A stretch of 64,000 nt of DNA from VRUE01 sp963702575 (GTDB lineage Bacteria; Actinomycetota; Thermoleophilia; Solirubrobacterales; 70-9), in contig CAVPCU010000005.1 in NCBI GenBank assembly GCA_963702575.1, positions 124,001 to 188,000 of the forward strand. Reading direction: 5' to 3'. The notes beneath the pieces were generated by a model. It did no database searches and was not told the origin of the DNA. It was given only the letters and a program-made list of their open reading frames with translations. Positions 42,389 to 52,560 of this stretch are shown piece by piece (positions within the stretch are counted from its first letter, which is position 1; every line of letters begins with the position of its first letter). The position numbers and the translations under genes were made by a program.

Positions 42389-43983
42389 GCGATTCGAAGC
42401 AGCGCGGGGACGGCCTCACGCGCAAGGAGCTGATCGGGACCGGGGCGGGCGCCGCCGCGGCGGCGCTCCTCGCCCAGGGCGGGGTCGAGCGGGCGCTCGG
42501 CGCGACCAAGGGCAAGCGGGGCGAGGTCGCGGGGATGAACGTCATTCTCTTCCTCACCGACCAGGAAAGGGCGATCCAGCACTTCCCGACCAACTGGCTG
42601 CGCCAGAACCTGCCCGGGATGAGGCGGCTGCAGCGCCACGGGCTCAGCTTCGAACGCGCCTTCACCAACGCCTGCATGTGCTCGCCGGCGCGCTCCACCC
42701 TGATGAGCGGCTACTTCCCCGCCCAGCACGGGGTCAAGTACACGCTCGAGGAAGACATGCCGGCCTCCGAATACCCGCAGGCCGAACTGCCGCTTCCCTC
42801 GGTCATGCCGAACCTGGCAACGGTGATGAAAGCCGCCGGCTACAACGTCATCTACAAGGGCAAGTGGCACTGCTCCAAGCCGGCGACGCCCGAACACGCC
42901 GTCCCGGCCGATCTCGAAAAGTACGAGTTCCTGCGCTGGAACCCGCCCGACGCCGGCGCCAACCAGACCGTCCCCGAGGCCGGCGGCGGGTTCGTCGACA
43001 ACGACGGGCGCTTCGTCGACTCGACCGGCGAAGGCGCGGACGAAGGCGTGCTCCAGTACCTCAGCTCGAGGGCGGCGAAGGAACAGCCCTTCTTCATGGT
43101 GATCTCGCTGGTCAACCCGCACGACGTCCTCTTCTACCCGAGCAGGACCTTCGAGGAAGCGGGCTACGACGATTCCTGGCTGCAGGGGAGCATCCAGGCG
43201 CCGGGGACCAACCACGAAGACCTCTCGACCAAGCCCACCGTCCAGGAAGAATTCCTCAAGATCTTCAACCTCACCGGCAAGCCGAAAAACGAAGCGCAGG
43301 AACGCGCCTACCTGAACTTCTACGGCAACCTGATGCGCTCCTCCGACAGCTACCTGGTCAACGTCCTCGACAAGCTCGAAGAGACCGGCCTGCTCGACGA
43401 GACGCTGATAGTCCGCACCGCCGACCATGGTGAGATGGGCCTCACCCACGGCGGGCTGCGGCAGAAGAACTTCAACTTCTACGAGGAGGCGACCCGGGTG
43501 CCGCTCGTCTACTCCAACCCGAAGCTCTACCCGCGGCCGTTGCGCTCCGAAGCGCTGGTCTCCCACGTCGACTTCCTGCCGACGCTGGCAAGCCTCGCGG
43601 CGGCGCCCAAGGGAGCGCGCGCCGAGTGGCAGGGCGTCGACTACTCCTCGCTCGTGCTCGATCCCTCGCCGCGGAAGTCGGTCCAGGACTACGTCGTCTT
43701 CACCTACGACGACTACCAGTCCGGCCAGGCGAAACCGCCTTACCCGAAACCGCCCAACCACATCGTCAGCATCCGCGAAGGGCGCTGGAAGCTGGCGAAG
43801 TACTACGACGTCAAGCACCGCAAACCGCCGCAGTGGGAGATGTACGACCTGAAGACCGACCCGGAAGAGACGACCAACCTGGCGTACCCGGGCTACGAAC
43901 GCTCGCCCGCCCAGGAGCAGCAGCTGCAGCGGCTCAAACGCAAATTGGCGCGGGTCGAGAAGACGCGGCTGAAGCCGCTGTAA
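42385..43983 (+). CDS. Sulfatase, likely exported
   Basis: A 532-aa type I sulfatase. MCSPARSTLMSG holds the C-x-P-x-R motif with Cys99, the residue that must be converted to formylglycine. Other landmarks: MNVILFLTDQERA at the N-terminus of the domain with the Ca-binding Asp, GKWHCS, HDVLF and TADHGEMG-like RTADHGEMGLTHGG. The N-terminus LTRKELIGTGAGAAAAALLAQ resembles a Tat signal with Arg-Lys instead of Arg-Arg. It hydrolyses sulfate esters. GTG 42385 overlaps the propeller stop. Confidence 0.88.
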   Translation: MSDSKQRGDGLTRKELIGTGAGAAAAALLAQGGVERALGATKGKRGEVAGMNVILFLTDQERAIQHFPTNWLRQNLPGMRRLQRHGLSFERAFTNACMCSPARSTLMSGYFPAQHGVKYTLEEDMPASEYPQAELPLPSVMPNLATVMKAAGYNVIYKGKWHCSKPATPEHAVPADLEKYEFLRWNPPDAGANQTVPEAGGGFVDNDGRFVDSTGEGADEGVLQYLSSRAAKEQPFFMVISLVNPHDVLFYPSRTFEEAGYDDSWLQGSIQAPGTNHEDLSTKPTVQEEFLKIFNLTGKPKNEAQERAYLNFYGNLMRSSDSYLVNVLDKLEETGLLDETLIVRTADHGEMGLTHGGLRQKNFNFYEEATRVPLVYSNPKLYPRPLRSEALVSHVDFLPTLASLAAAPKGARAEWQGVDYSSLVLDPSPRKSVQDYVVFTYDDYQSGQAKPPYPKPPNHIVSIREGRWKLAKYYDVKHRKPPQWEMYDLKTDPEETTNLAYPGYERSPAQEQQLQRLKRKLARVEKTRLKPL

Positions 43984-44034
43984 GTACTCGATTGTTTTTG
44001 CACAGTGGGTGGCGCTCTGCGAGAGAGTGCGCCC

Positions 44035-44696
44035 GTGGCGAAAGCGAAAGCGAAGACCAAGGCGAAGAGGAAGCCGAAAGACCCCTTCGCCGCCTGGGAG
44101 TCGCCTCTTCAGCTGAGCAAGAGGCGGCAGGACCTGGGCGACCTCTCGCTGGCCGAGCTGGCGGCGATCCCGTTCGAAGACCTCGGCCGCTTCAAGCAGG
44201 CCCAGTCGTTTCCGCACGGTTACAGCTCCGACAGCCTGACCTTCTACGCCCCGCGCGACCCGGGCGTTCACCACGTCCTGCTCTGGACGCTGCTCCAGGC
44301 CAAGAGCTCGGTGGCGATCAACATGTACGGCTTCGACGACTCCCAGATGGTCGCCCTGCTGCGCCACCACGCCGAAAACCCGGGGATCGTGGTGACCCTC
44401 TCGCTCGATTCGAGCGAGGCGGGCGCCGGCATCGAGCCCGAACTGCTGAAGGAACTGCGCAACCACCTGGAAGGCAACAGCATCGCGATCGGCCGCTCGG
44501 AAAAGGGCGCGATCAGCCACGACAAGCTGCTGGTGGTCGACGGGCTCTATCTGGTGACCGGCTCGACCAACTGGTCCTTCGGCGGCGAGACCGAGCAGGA
44601 CAACCAGATGACCCTGACGCGCGATCCGATCGCCTGCGCGGAGGCGCGCGCGGTGATCGACCTCGATCACGACGCGATGCTCAAGCAGATGGCTGA
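44035..44696 (+). CDS. Single-HKD phospholipase D-like protein (3' end frameshifted)
   Basis: A small PLD-superfamily protein with a Lys-rich N-terminus (AKAKAKTKAKRKPKDP). It has one HKD motif, ISHDKLLVVDGLYLVTGSTNWSFGGE, and SSVAINMYGFDDSQM. Such single-motif proteins dimerise to form the active site (Nuc/PLD6-like) and cut nucleic acid or phospholipid. The frame does not stop at its natural end near MLKQMA; a one-base insertion before 44694 would restore TGA at 44694-44696. GTG 44035 preferred to GTG 44005. Confidence 0.75.
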
Positions 44697-46272
44697 GAAG
44701 GCGCGGCGGGGAGAGGCGCTCGTGGACGAAGCGCACGACCGTCGCCCCCTCGCCGACCGCGGTCGCGCAGCGCTTGATCGAGCCGGCGCGGACGTCGCCG
44801 GCGGCGTAGACGCCCGGGACGCTGGTCTCGAGCAGGCCCTCCGCGCCGGCCTCGGGGCCGGTGAGGACGAAGCCCTTGGGGTCGCGGGCGACGACGTCGC
44901 CGAGCCACTCGGTGCAGGGCGAGGCGCCGAGGAAGAGGAAGAGGAAGGAGAGCGGCAGCTGCTCGCCGTCGGTCAGCGTGACCCCCTCGAGCCGGCCGTC
45001 CTCGCCGTGCAGGGCGGCGACTTCGCTGCGGTCGCGAACCGCGACGCCGTAGCGGTCGATCTCCTCGATCAGGTAGCGCGACATCGTCTCGGCGAGGTCG
45101 GCGCGGCGGTGCAGGAGGGTGACCAGGGCGCCGCCGCGCGCCAGCCAGACCGCGGCCTGGGCGGCCGAGTTGCCGCCGCCGATCACGCCGACACGCTGGG
45201 CGCCGCAGAGGTGGGCCTCGGGCGGGCCGGCGGCGTAGAAGACGCTGATCCCCTCGTACTCCTCGAGCCCCTCCACCGGCAGGCGCCGGTATTCGGCGCC
45301 GCTGGCGAGCAGCACCGCCCGGGCGGCGATCTCGTTGCCGGCGTCGAGCCGGACGAGGTGGCGGCCGTTGCCGGGCTCGAGCTTCTCGGCGCGGTAGGGG
45401 GTCGCCGTGCGGGCGCCGAACTTGCGCGCCTGGGAGACCGCGCGGCTGGTCAGCTCGGTGCCGCTGATGCCGGCCGGGAAGCCGAGGTAGTTCTCGATCC
45501 GGCGCGAGGTGCCCGCCTGGCCGCCGAGCACGGTGCTCTCGACCAGCAGCGTGTCGAGGCCCTCGGAAGCGCCGTAGACCGCCGCGCCGAGGCCGGCCGG
45601 CCCGCCGCCGAGGACGAGCAGGTCGACCTCCTCGCGCTCGGCCAGCTCGAGGCCGATTCCGAGCGCCCGCGAGAGCTCGCCGTTGCTCGGGCGGCGCAGC
45701 TCGCGCCCGCCGGGGAGCCGCACGAGCGGGATCTCGGCCGGGTCGAGCCGCGCCAGCTGCGCCGCCGCCTCCTCGCTCTCCTCGGGGTCCTCCCAGGAGT
45801 AGGGCAGGCGCTGGCGGCGGGCGTACTCGAGCAGGCGCAGCGTCTCGGCCGAGTGGCGCGGGCCGAGGATCTCGATCCCGACCCCGTCGCGCTGCTGGAG
45901 CAGTTCGCGCCGCTCGACGAAGGCGGAGAGCAGCAGGTCGGAGAGCGAGCCGTCCTCGAACAGCAGCTGCCGGAGGGCTTCGCGCTCGACCGCGATGTAG
46001 CGCATCGGCTCGGTCACGACCGCGGTGAGGAAGACCGTCTGGCCGGAGAGCAGGTTCATCTCGCCGAGGAAGCCCGAGGCGCCGTGGCGGACGATCTCGC
46101 GCCCGCCGCCGTCGAGCACCGCCGCCTCGCCCTCGAGGATCGCGATGAACGGGTAGGTCGCGTCGCCGATCTCGAACAGCTTCTCGCCGACCGCGGCGGT
46201 GCGCTCCTCGCCGTGCGCGGCCAGCGTCGCCAGCTGCGAGGTCGAGAGGACGCGACTGGCCGGCTGGGGCAC
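44681..46272 (-). CDS. cNMP-binding thioredoxin-reductase-like FAD oxidoreductase (3' end frameshifted)
   Basis: A protein of about 530 aa with an N-terminal cyclic-nucleotide-binding domain (FEIGDATYPFIAILEGEAAVLDGGGREIVRH..GFLGEMNLLSG) and a C-terminal FAD/NAD oxidoreductase domain (LLVLGGGPAGLGAAVYGASEGLDTLLVE, RVGVIGGGNSAAQAAVWLARGGA, PGVYAAGDVRAGS). The CxxC pair of true thioredoxin reductases is absent, as in other cNMP-TrxR fusions. The frame runs on past the expected end; adding one base in 44684-44693 restores a stop at 44683-44681. Confidence 0.85.
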
Positions 46273-46314
46273 GCCTAAGGGTACGCATGCCCGGCTTGGC
46301 TAGATGGTCCCGCC

Positions 46315-46736
46315 GTGGCCTATCGCAAGCTCGCGGCGGCAGACGCCTTCTGGCGGCCCTCCAACCAGATGGGGGTCGAGAACACCGATCTCGGCCGCCA
46401 GCTCGAGGCCGAGAAGCTCGGCGCCCGCCTCTGGCAGCTGAAACCTGGCCAGGCCTCGACCCGCCACCGCCACGTTGAGCAGGAGGAGCTCTACCTGCTG
46501 CTCGAGGGCGACGGTCGGATGCGGATCGACGGCGATCTGCTCAGCTCGGACCGCTGGACGCGGTCCTGGTCGAGCCCGAGTCGGTGCGCCAGATCTTCAA
46601 CGACACCGGGGCCGACCAGCTCTGGTACGTCGTCGGCGCGCCGACCGAAGAGGCGAGCACGCTGGAGATGTCCGCGGAGAAGCTCGAAGCGATCTACCCG
46701 GACGGGCCGAAGGCGCTTCCGCCGGAGCTGAGCTAG
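46315..46736 (+). CDS. Cupin-domain protein, frameshifted
   Basis: Codons 1-76 give a cupin: ARLWQLKPGQASTRHRHVEQEELYLLLEGDGRMRIDGD with the His-rich metal motif (HRHVEQEELYLLLEG, the G(X)5HXH(X)3-4E pattern). At about 46543 the frame shifts; the continuation in another frame (LGPLDAVLVEPESVRQIFNDTGADQLWYVVGAP, ending LPPELS) completes the domain to TAG 46734-46736. Restored length about 140 aa. The reaction is unknown. GTG start at 46315. Confidence 0.7.
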
Positions 46737-48117
46737 ACCTCGAGCAGGCCGACCGCGATTGTGGACGCGGCAGAGGACGCGGCCGTTGTCGATCGCGGTG
46801 GGGCCTCCTCGGGAATGTGGGATGACGTGGTCGGCGTCGAACTCACGCCACAGCACCATTGCCTCGGCCTCGGGCTTGCCCTCCTCCAGGCACATCGCAC
46901 AGAGGCCGTCGTCGCGCCGGTAGATGGCGATGCGCTCCGCCTCGTTGAACGCGCGTCTCTCGTCCTTGTCGAGGATCCGCTGGTCGTTCTCGGTTGCGAA
47001 TTCGAAGAAGATCTGGCGAAGGATCCTGTGCCGCACGTCGATCTCGTTGCCGTTCTGCTGGCGGGCGTCGGCGAACCGTAGGACGTCCAGCACCTCTTCC
47101 CGGCGGTTGTCCCAGCGACCGTGGAAGTCGAGCAGGAAACGCCGGAATAGCTCCCGCTCGGTCTCGGTGAAGACGTAGTGAGCCAGGAGGTGTCGCAGCA
47201 GCAGGTACGCCGAGACGATGAAGTACTCGACGCGAAGCTCCTTCATTCCCTCCCCCTGCGCGACAAGCGGATCTCTTTGAAGACCTCGTAGAACTCGTTC
47301 ATGGTGCGGAGTACGCCGCGCGCCGCGGGAGTGTCCTCGTAGCTGAGGTTGTCGATCCCGTTGGGCGCTTGGTGGGTCTCAATCAGCTCGCTGACGTTTT
47401 TTTCCTGGAGGTCGGCTGGTCCGCCGGCGATCTCCAGCAGCAGAAACCGAGAGAGCAGCGCCAGGTGCTGCATGCGGTCGTTGTTGCGATCGATGACCGA
47501 GAAGAACCTGTGCTTGTCTCCGTTCACCTCCAAGGGTTGGTAGTCCTCGAAGTCGAAGGCGATGTCATCGGCGTACTTGGTGATGAAGTTGCGCGTCAGG
47601 CTAGCGAGGCGGGCATGGGCGGTCTCCATGTAGTTGAGGGCCACGCCCTGTTGCAACCTCCAGAAGATGTCCGAGCGACGGCCTGGTGGGCGGCGTCGCG
47701 AGGATCGTCGATCCCCTTGATGATGTCGGCGGTGAAGCTGAGCCTGTCCACGAAGCGCCGCATGTCCGATGGCAGCTGCGAGTAGCGCTTGCCCACCAGC
47801 TCGGGATCGACGTCTTCGAGGCTGCTGGGGAGCGTCAGGGCGTCCTCGCGAAAGCGTTTCGCGGTCGTGATCCGCTGTTGTCCGTCAACCACCTCGCGCT
47901 TAGTCTGGCGCTCGTTCAGACGCACCTCGCGGATAACTATGCGCGGCACGTAATAGCGGCGGAAGAGGCTGTCGAGGAGGGCCTGCTGTTTCGCCCTGCC
48001 CCAGACCGTCTTGCGCTGATACGGGGGACGGACGACGAACTCGTCCCAATACTCGGTGAACTCTCGAAGCTGGATGGACTTCGAGACGACGTCGTATTGA
48101 GGGCGCGGTTCGAACAA
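46733..48117 (-). CDS. DUF262 plus HNH endonuclease protein, frameshifted
   Basis: Pieces read in successive frames form one protein: an N-terminal DUF262 ParB-like domain (LREFTEYWDEFVVRPPYQRKTVWGRAKQQALLDSLF, VVDGQQRITTAKRF), a central helical region (LNYMETAHARLASLTRNFITKYA...SRFLLLEIAGG) and a C-terminal HNH domain (DGLCAMCLEEGK, FDADHVIPHSRGGPTAIDNGRVLCRVHN). DUF262-HNH architecture is that of GmrSD-type modification-dependent restriction or other defence nucleases. Frame changes near 47680 and 47255, the latter in a G run; the exact C-terminus (46733) is uncertain. Confidence 0.7.
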
Positions 48118-48222
48118 TATGAGCAGAACCTATTAGTTCGGCTCGTGACTATCCAGATCCCCCAGGTTGACCGCGGCTCCAGCTCGAGCAGGGCTCGCGA
48201 TACGCGCCGTGGCGCGACACAT

Positions 48223-48258
48223 CCGACTTTGACCACCCCAGAGGGGGGCAAATGTCGG
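48223..48258. repeat. 36-nt dispersed palindrome, copy B
   Basis: CCGACTTTGACCACCCC with its complement AGAGGGGGGCAAATGTCGG. It lies 12 nt after the carbonic anhydrase stop (48270, minus strand) and about 100 nt upstream of the DUF262 gene start. Related to copies A, C and D; the ends CCGAC/GTCGG are invariant. Confidence 0.88.
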
Positions 48259-48269
48259 CTGCGCAGCCT

Positions 48270-48778
48270 TCAACGGCCGGTTCCTGTCACCTCGACCTCG
48301 CGCAGGCGGTGGTCGTCGACGTCGTAGACGAAGCCGCGCACCTGGTCGCGGTGGGGCAGGAAGGGGCGCGGCGGACGCGGAGGATCGACTGGCGCACGTC
48401 GGCGTCGACGTCGTCGAAGGACTCGATCGCGAAGGCGGGGGAGACGCCGGTCGCCTCCTGCAGCTCGGCGCGGAAGCCGTCGTCGGTGATCTTCTCCATG
48501 CCGCAGTCGGTGTGGTGGATCAGCATCACCGCCTCGGTGCCGAGCAGGCGCTGGGAGATCGCCAGCGAGCGGATCGCGTCGTCGGTGATCACGCCGCCGG
48601 CGTTGCGCAGCACGTGCGCCTCGCCGTCGCCGAGGCCGAGCGCGGCGAAGACGTCGAGCCGCGAGTCCATGCAGGTGACGATCGCCAGCCGCCGGCTGGG
48701 GCGGACGTCGAGGTGCCGCGCCGGCAGCGAGTCGGCGAAGCGGCGGTTGGCGGCGAGCAGGTCGTCGATCATGCCCAT
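48270..48778 (-). CDS. Beta-carbonic anhydrase, frameshifted near the C-terminus
   Basis: A beta-class carbonic anhydrase, about 168 aa when restored. The zinc ligands are Cys36 and Asp38 in VTCMDSR, His89 and Cys92 in LIHHTDCGM. It interconverts CO2 and bicarbonate. After SILRVRRAP the frame changes at about 48370 (GGGGCAGGAAGGGGCG on the plus strand); the other frame continues PHRDQVRGFVYDVDDHRLREVEVTGTGR to TGA 48272-48270. The final residues agree with family proteins, so this is one gene. Confidence 0.87.
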
Positions 48779-48807
48779 CGACCGGGCAGGCTAACCGCAG
48801 CCGCCGC

Positions 48808-49089
48808 TCAGCCGCCGAGCAGCTCGTCGAAGCGCCGCGCGGCGCGGCTCGGCGCGAGCAGCTCGCCGTTGCGGTGCAGGAGGCCGGCGGCCGCCAGATC
48901 CCGCACCGCCCGCTCGACCGCGTCGCGCTGTCGCCGAAGTCCCCCTCGCCCGCCGGCCAGCTCGCGCAGCAGCTCGTCGAAGGTGAGCTGCGCCGGATGG
49001 AGGAAGAGGAGCTGCTGCAGCACGGCCGCCTCGACGACGGCGTCTTCCTCGCTCGGGGGTCGGGTCTCGTCCATCTCTCCTGGGGTCAT
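48808..49089 (-). CDS. Predicted DNA-binding protein, paralogue of 33418-33720
   Basis: A 93-aa protein. AVLQQLLFLHPAQLTFDELLRELAGGRGG...DAVERAVRDLAAAGLLHRNGELLAPSRAARRFDELLGG has the same layout as the protein at 33418-33720 and suggests a winged helix. The ATG at 49089 overlaps the stop of the ArsR-like gene (ATGA), so the two are co-translated and may act together. Function unknown. Confidence 0.65.
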   Translation of the reverse strand: MTPGEMDETRPPSEEDAVVEAAVLQQLLFLHPAQLTFDELLRELAGGRGGLRRQRDAVERAVRDLAAAGLLHRNGELLAPSRAARRFDELLGG

Positions 49090-49545
49090 GCCCTACACAA
49101 GGGATCTGGCGGCCGATCTCTCCCCCTAGCGCTCCTCTTTTGGGCCGTTTTCGTCGTCCGCTTGCGCTTGGGTTTCTTCTCGTCCTTCTTGCCCGTGGCT
49201 TTGCCTTTGCCCTTTCCCTTATCCGCTTGCCTTTGGGCGAGCTTGTCCGGCGGGTCGTCCTTGGTCTCGCGCAGGACGTCCTGCGCCCATTTGGACTTCA
49301 GCGCCCAGCGGTAGAAGTGCTGGGTCGCCCCCCGCACCTGCCTGCGCCGGACCTCCTTGACCGCGCCGTGCTCGGCCAGCGTGCGGACGTGGTAGCTGAC
49401 GTTGCTGAGCGGCTCGTCGAGCTTGCTCCGCCAGCTCGCGCGGGCTGGTCTGCTTGCGGTCGGCCATCGCGCGCAGGATGCGACGGCGCAGCGGGTGCCG
49501 CAGTGCGGCGAGAACTCCTTGGTGTTCTGCTGAGTTGTCTGCCAT
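49086..49545 (-). CDS. ArsR-like regulator with Lys-rich tail, frameshifted
   Basis: The N-terminal part reads MADNSAEHQGVLAALRHPLRRRILRAMADRKQTSPRELA. After a frame change near 49430 the protein continues SKLDEPLSNVSYHVRTLAEHGAVKEVRRRQVRGATQHFYRWALKSKWAQDVL and ends in a Lys/Gly-rich tail (KGKGKGKATGKKDEKKPKRKR). Helix-turn-helix and wing are intact in the repaired frame. It represses or activates unknown targets. AT-rich sequence around 49546-49600 upstream probably contains the promoter. Confidence 0.75.
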
Positions 49546-49673
49546 CAGGATGCGCACTATAGACGAATGTAATCGTAATGTCTGAAAGACATTAGTCCGC
49601 GACAAGAGATCGTGCAATTTGCGGACGCGAGTTGCGCTCCTGCAACCCGGCCCGATCGCTCCCGGGCCGGTGC

Positions 49674-51574
49674 TCAGGCGTCCTCGCGGACGCCGCCCAT
49701 CTCGCTGAAGACGGCGGTCGGGCCGCCGTCGGCGCGCTGCTCGTCGGCGATCACGTGGGAGACCGCGTTGATCAGCGCCAGGTGGGTGAAGGCCTGCGGG
49801 AAGTTGCCCAGGTGCCGGCCGCTCTGCGCCTCCAGCTCCTCGGCGTAGAGGTCGAGCCAGCCGGACAGCCCGAGCAGCCGTTCGCAGAGCGCCCGCGCCC
49901 GCTCGGACTCGCCGATCTCCGAGAGCGCCGAGACCAGCCAGAAGGAGCAGATCAGGAAGGTGCCCTCCTCGCCGCTCAGCCCGTCGTCGGTCTCCTCGAC
50001 CTTGTAGCGGAGGACGAGGCCGTGCTCGGTGAGCCGCGTCGGCGATCGCGTCGACCGTCGCCCGCACCCGCGGGTCGTCGCGCGGGCAGGAAGCGGAGGA
50101 GCGGGATCAGCAGGGTCGAGGCGTCGAGCGCGTCGGTCTCGTAGTGCTGGCGGAAGACGCCGTCGCGCACGCCGCGCTCGAGGATCTCCTCGCGGATCCG
50201 CTCGGCCGTCCGCTCCCACTCCTCGGCGACCTCCTCGATGCCGACGCTGCGCGCCAGCCGCGCGCCGCGGTCGACCGCGACCCAGATCATCAGCTTCGAG
50301 GAGACGTAGTGCTGCGGCTCCCCGCGCGACTCCCAGATCCCCTGGTCGGGGTGCGGCCAGGCGGCGATCGCGGCTTCGACCTGTTCGCGGATCAGTTTGC
50401 GGTCGGCCGGCGTCCCCGACCCGCGCAGCGCTTTTTCGTGCAGGTAGATCGAGTCGAGCAGCGCCCCCCAGACGTCGTTCTGGCGCTGGTCGAAGGCGCC
50501 GTTGCCGATCCGCACCGGGCGGGCGCCGCCGTAGCCGCCGAGGTGGTCGAGGGTGCGCTCGGTCAGCTTCTCGCTCGCCGCCGATCCCGTACATGATCTG
50601 CAGGTTGGGGTCGTCGCGGCAGACGCCGAGGACGAAGCGCATGAAGTCGCGCGCCTCCTGGTCGAAGCCGAGCGTGTGCAGCGCCCAGAGGCTGAAGGTC
50701 GAGTCGCGGATCCAGCTGAAGCGGTAGTCCCAGTTGCGTTCGCCCCCCGGCGTCTCCGGCAGCGAGGTGGTCGGGGCGGCGAGGATCGCCCCGGTCGGCG
50801 CGTAGGTGAGGCCCTTGAGGACGAGCGCCGAGCGCTGCAGGTGGATGCGCCAGGGGTGGTCGGGGAAGTTGCCGTCGCGCAGCCAGGCGCGCCAGAACTC
50901 CATCGTCGACTCCATCCGCTCGAGCGCCTCCGGGCGCGCTGCGCGGCCCGGCCAGCTCGCCCTCGCCCCAGCCGATCGCGCAGAAGGCGGTCTCGTCCTC
51001 GCGCAGCCGCACCCGGCCGCGCGCGGCGCCGTCGCCGAGGGTCAGCTCCATGTCGCTGGTCAGCCGCAGCGTCGGTGCCGTCGGCGCCGCGCGCGACCGC
51101 TTCGCCCAGCTCGCCGCCGCTCCACGCGGCCGCCTCGGCGCCGTAGGCGAAGCGCGGCAGGCACTCCATCTCCAGCTCGACGTGGCCGTCGACGCAGGTC
51201 GCCGTGCGCAGCAGGGAGCGGTCGGACTCGTGCGCGGTGCGGGGGCGCGAGCCCGGGCCCTCCTGCTCGGCCCACTCGCCGATCGTCAGCGCGTCGTGGA
51301 CGACCACCCAGCCGGTCGGGGTCACCCAGGTGGTCTCGATCACCAGCGTCCCCGGCTGGTAGCGGCGGCTGATCGGCACGACGACGCCGCAGGGCGCCAT
51401 CCGGAAGTGGCCGGCGCCGCGGTCGAGCAGCGCGGCGAAGGCGCTGGGCGAGTCGAAGCGCGGCAGGCAGAGCCACTCGACGGCGCCGTCGTAGGAGACG
51501 AGCGCGCTGGTGTGGCAATCGGAGAGGAAGCCGTAGCTGCCGATCGGCGGGAAGGGGGAGTCGCCAGCGCTCAA
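49674..51574 (-). CDS. Glycoside hydrolase family 15 (glucoamylase/trehalase-like), multiply frameshifted
   Basis: A restored protein of about 630 aa. The N-terminal domain has IGSYGFLSDCHTSALVSYDGAVEWLCLPRFDSPSAFAALLD, typical of actinobacterial GH15 trehalases and glucoamylases. The catalytic domain follows: GERNWDYRFSWIRDSTFSLWALHTLG (WDYRxSWxRD), then KLTERTLDHLGGYGGARPVRIGNGA, DRKLIREQVEAAIAAWPHPDQGIWESRGEPQHYVSSKLMIWVAVDR, and LGNFPQAFTHLALINA. At least four frame changes (near 51060, 50930, 50580 and 50070). It hydrolyses alpha-glucosides or trehalose. Confidence 0.85.
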
Positions 51575-51641
51575 GGCGTGGCCAAGCTACCACCGGCGCC
51601 GGGCGCCGCTGCCGCCGGAATCCGGCGCTAGTCTGGATTTC

Positions 51642-52560
51642 GTGCAGCTGCCGCTCGCCCACGTCGCCGGCGCGTTCGTGCCGATCGAGGTCGTGCCGAT
51701 CACCCTCGCCGGCGTCCTCTACTGGCACCGGGTGCTGGCTCTCTCCTGGTCGGGCCGGCGCGTGCCGCTCTGGCGCCAGCTCTGCTTCGGCGCCGGCCTG
51801 CTGACGATCTCGGTCGCGCTCTTCAGCCCGATCGGCCACATCGCCGACGAGCTGGTGCTCGCCCACATGGTCGAGCACCTGCTGATCGGCGACATCGCCT
51901 CGCTGCTGATCGTCCTCGGGCTGACCCGCTCGCTGCTGCAGCCGCTCCTCGCGATCCGCGCCTTCAACCGGCTCCAGGTCCTCACCCACCCGCTCGTCGC
52001 CTTCCCGCTGTGGGCGGTCAACTTCTACCTCTGGCACGTCCCGGCGATCTACGACGCCGCCTACGGGACGGCGCCGCTGCACGCGCTCGAGCACACCAGC
52101 TTCCTCTTCTTCGGCTGCCTGATGTGGATGCCGATCTTCGGCCCGCTGCCCAAGCCGCAGTGGTTCACCTCCGGCTGGAAGGTCGCCTACGTGATCGCGG
52201 TCCGCTTCACCGGGGCGATCCTCGGCAACGTCCTGATGTGGTCGGGCTCGGTCGCTTTACCCGATCTACCGGCCGGGCGAGCGTTACTGGGGGATCTCGG
52301 CGATCGCCGACCAGAGCACCGCCGGGGTGATCATGATGGTCGAGGGGACCTTCCTCGCCCTCGGCGTGCTCGCCTGGGTGTTCTTCGAGGTCGCCCGCGA
52401 AGGGACCGAAAAGCAGGACCTGCTCGACCTCGCCCGCGAGCGCGGGGTGGCGCTCGACGAGCGCCGCGCGCAGCGGGCGGTCGCCGCCGGCCACGGCGCG
52501 CTGCTGGAGGAGCGGCTGAGCGGCGCCGCTCCAGGGCTCGAGCCCGACGGGGCGCCGTGA
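51642..52560 (+). CDS. CtaG-like cytochrome c oxidase assembly protein, frameshifted
   Basis: A multi-pass membrane protein (caa3_CtaG family). Visible: MVEHLLIGDIASLLIVLGLTRSLLQPLL, WAVNFYLWHVPAIYDAAYGTAPLHALEHTSFLFFGCLMWMPIFGPLPKPQW, with His residues typical of the family. At about 52250 the frame shifts; the continuation LYPIYRPGERYWGISAIADQSTAGVIMMVEGTFLALGVLAWVFFEVARE completes it to TGA 52558-52560. Inserts copper or assembles oxidase. GTG start 7 nt after TAGTCT. Confidence 0.85.

Noticed and set aside
42328..44680. Fusion of the thioredoxin-reductase frame with a long antisense tail
   Set aside because: The tail is antisense to the PLD and sulfatase genes; a one-base indel near 44690 explains the loss of the stop.
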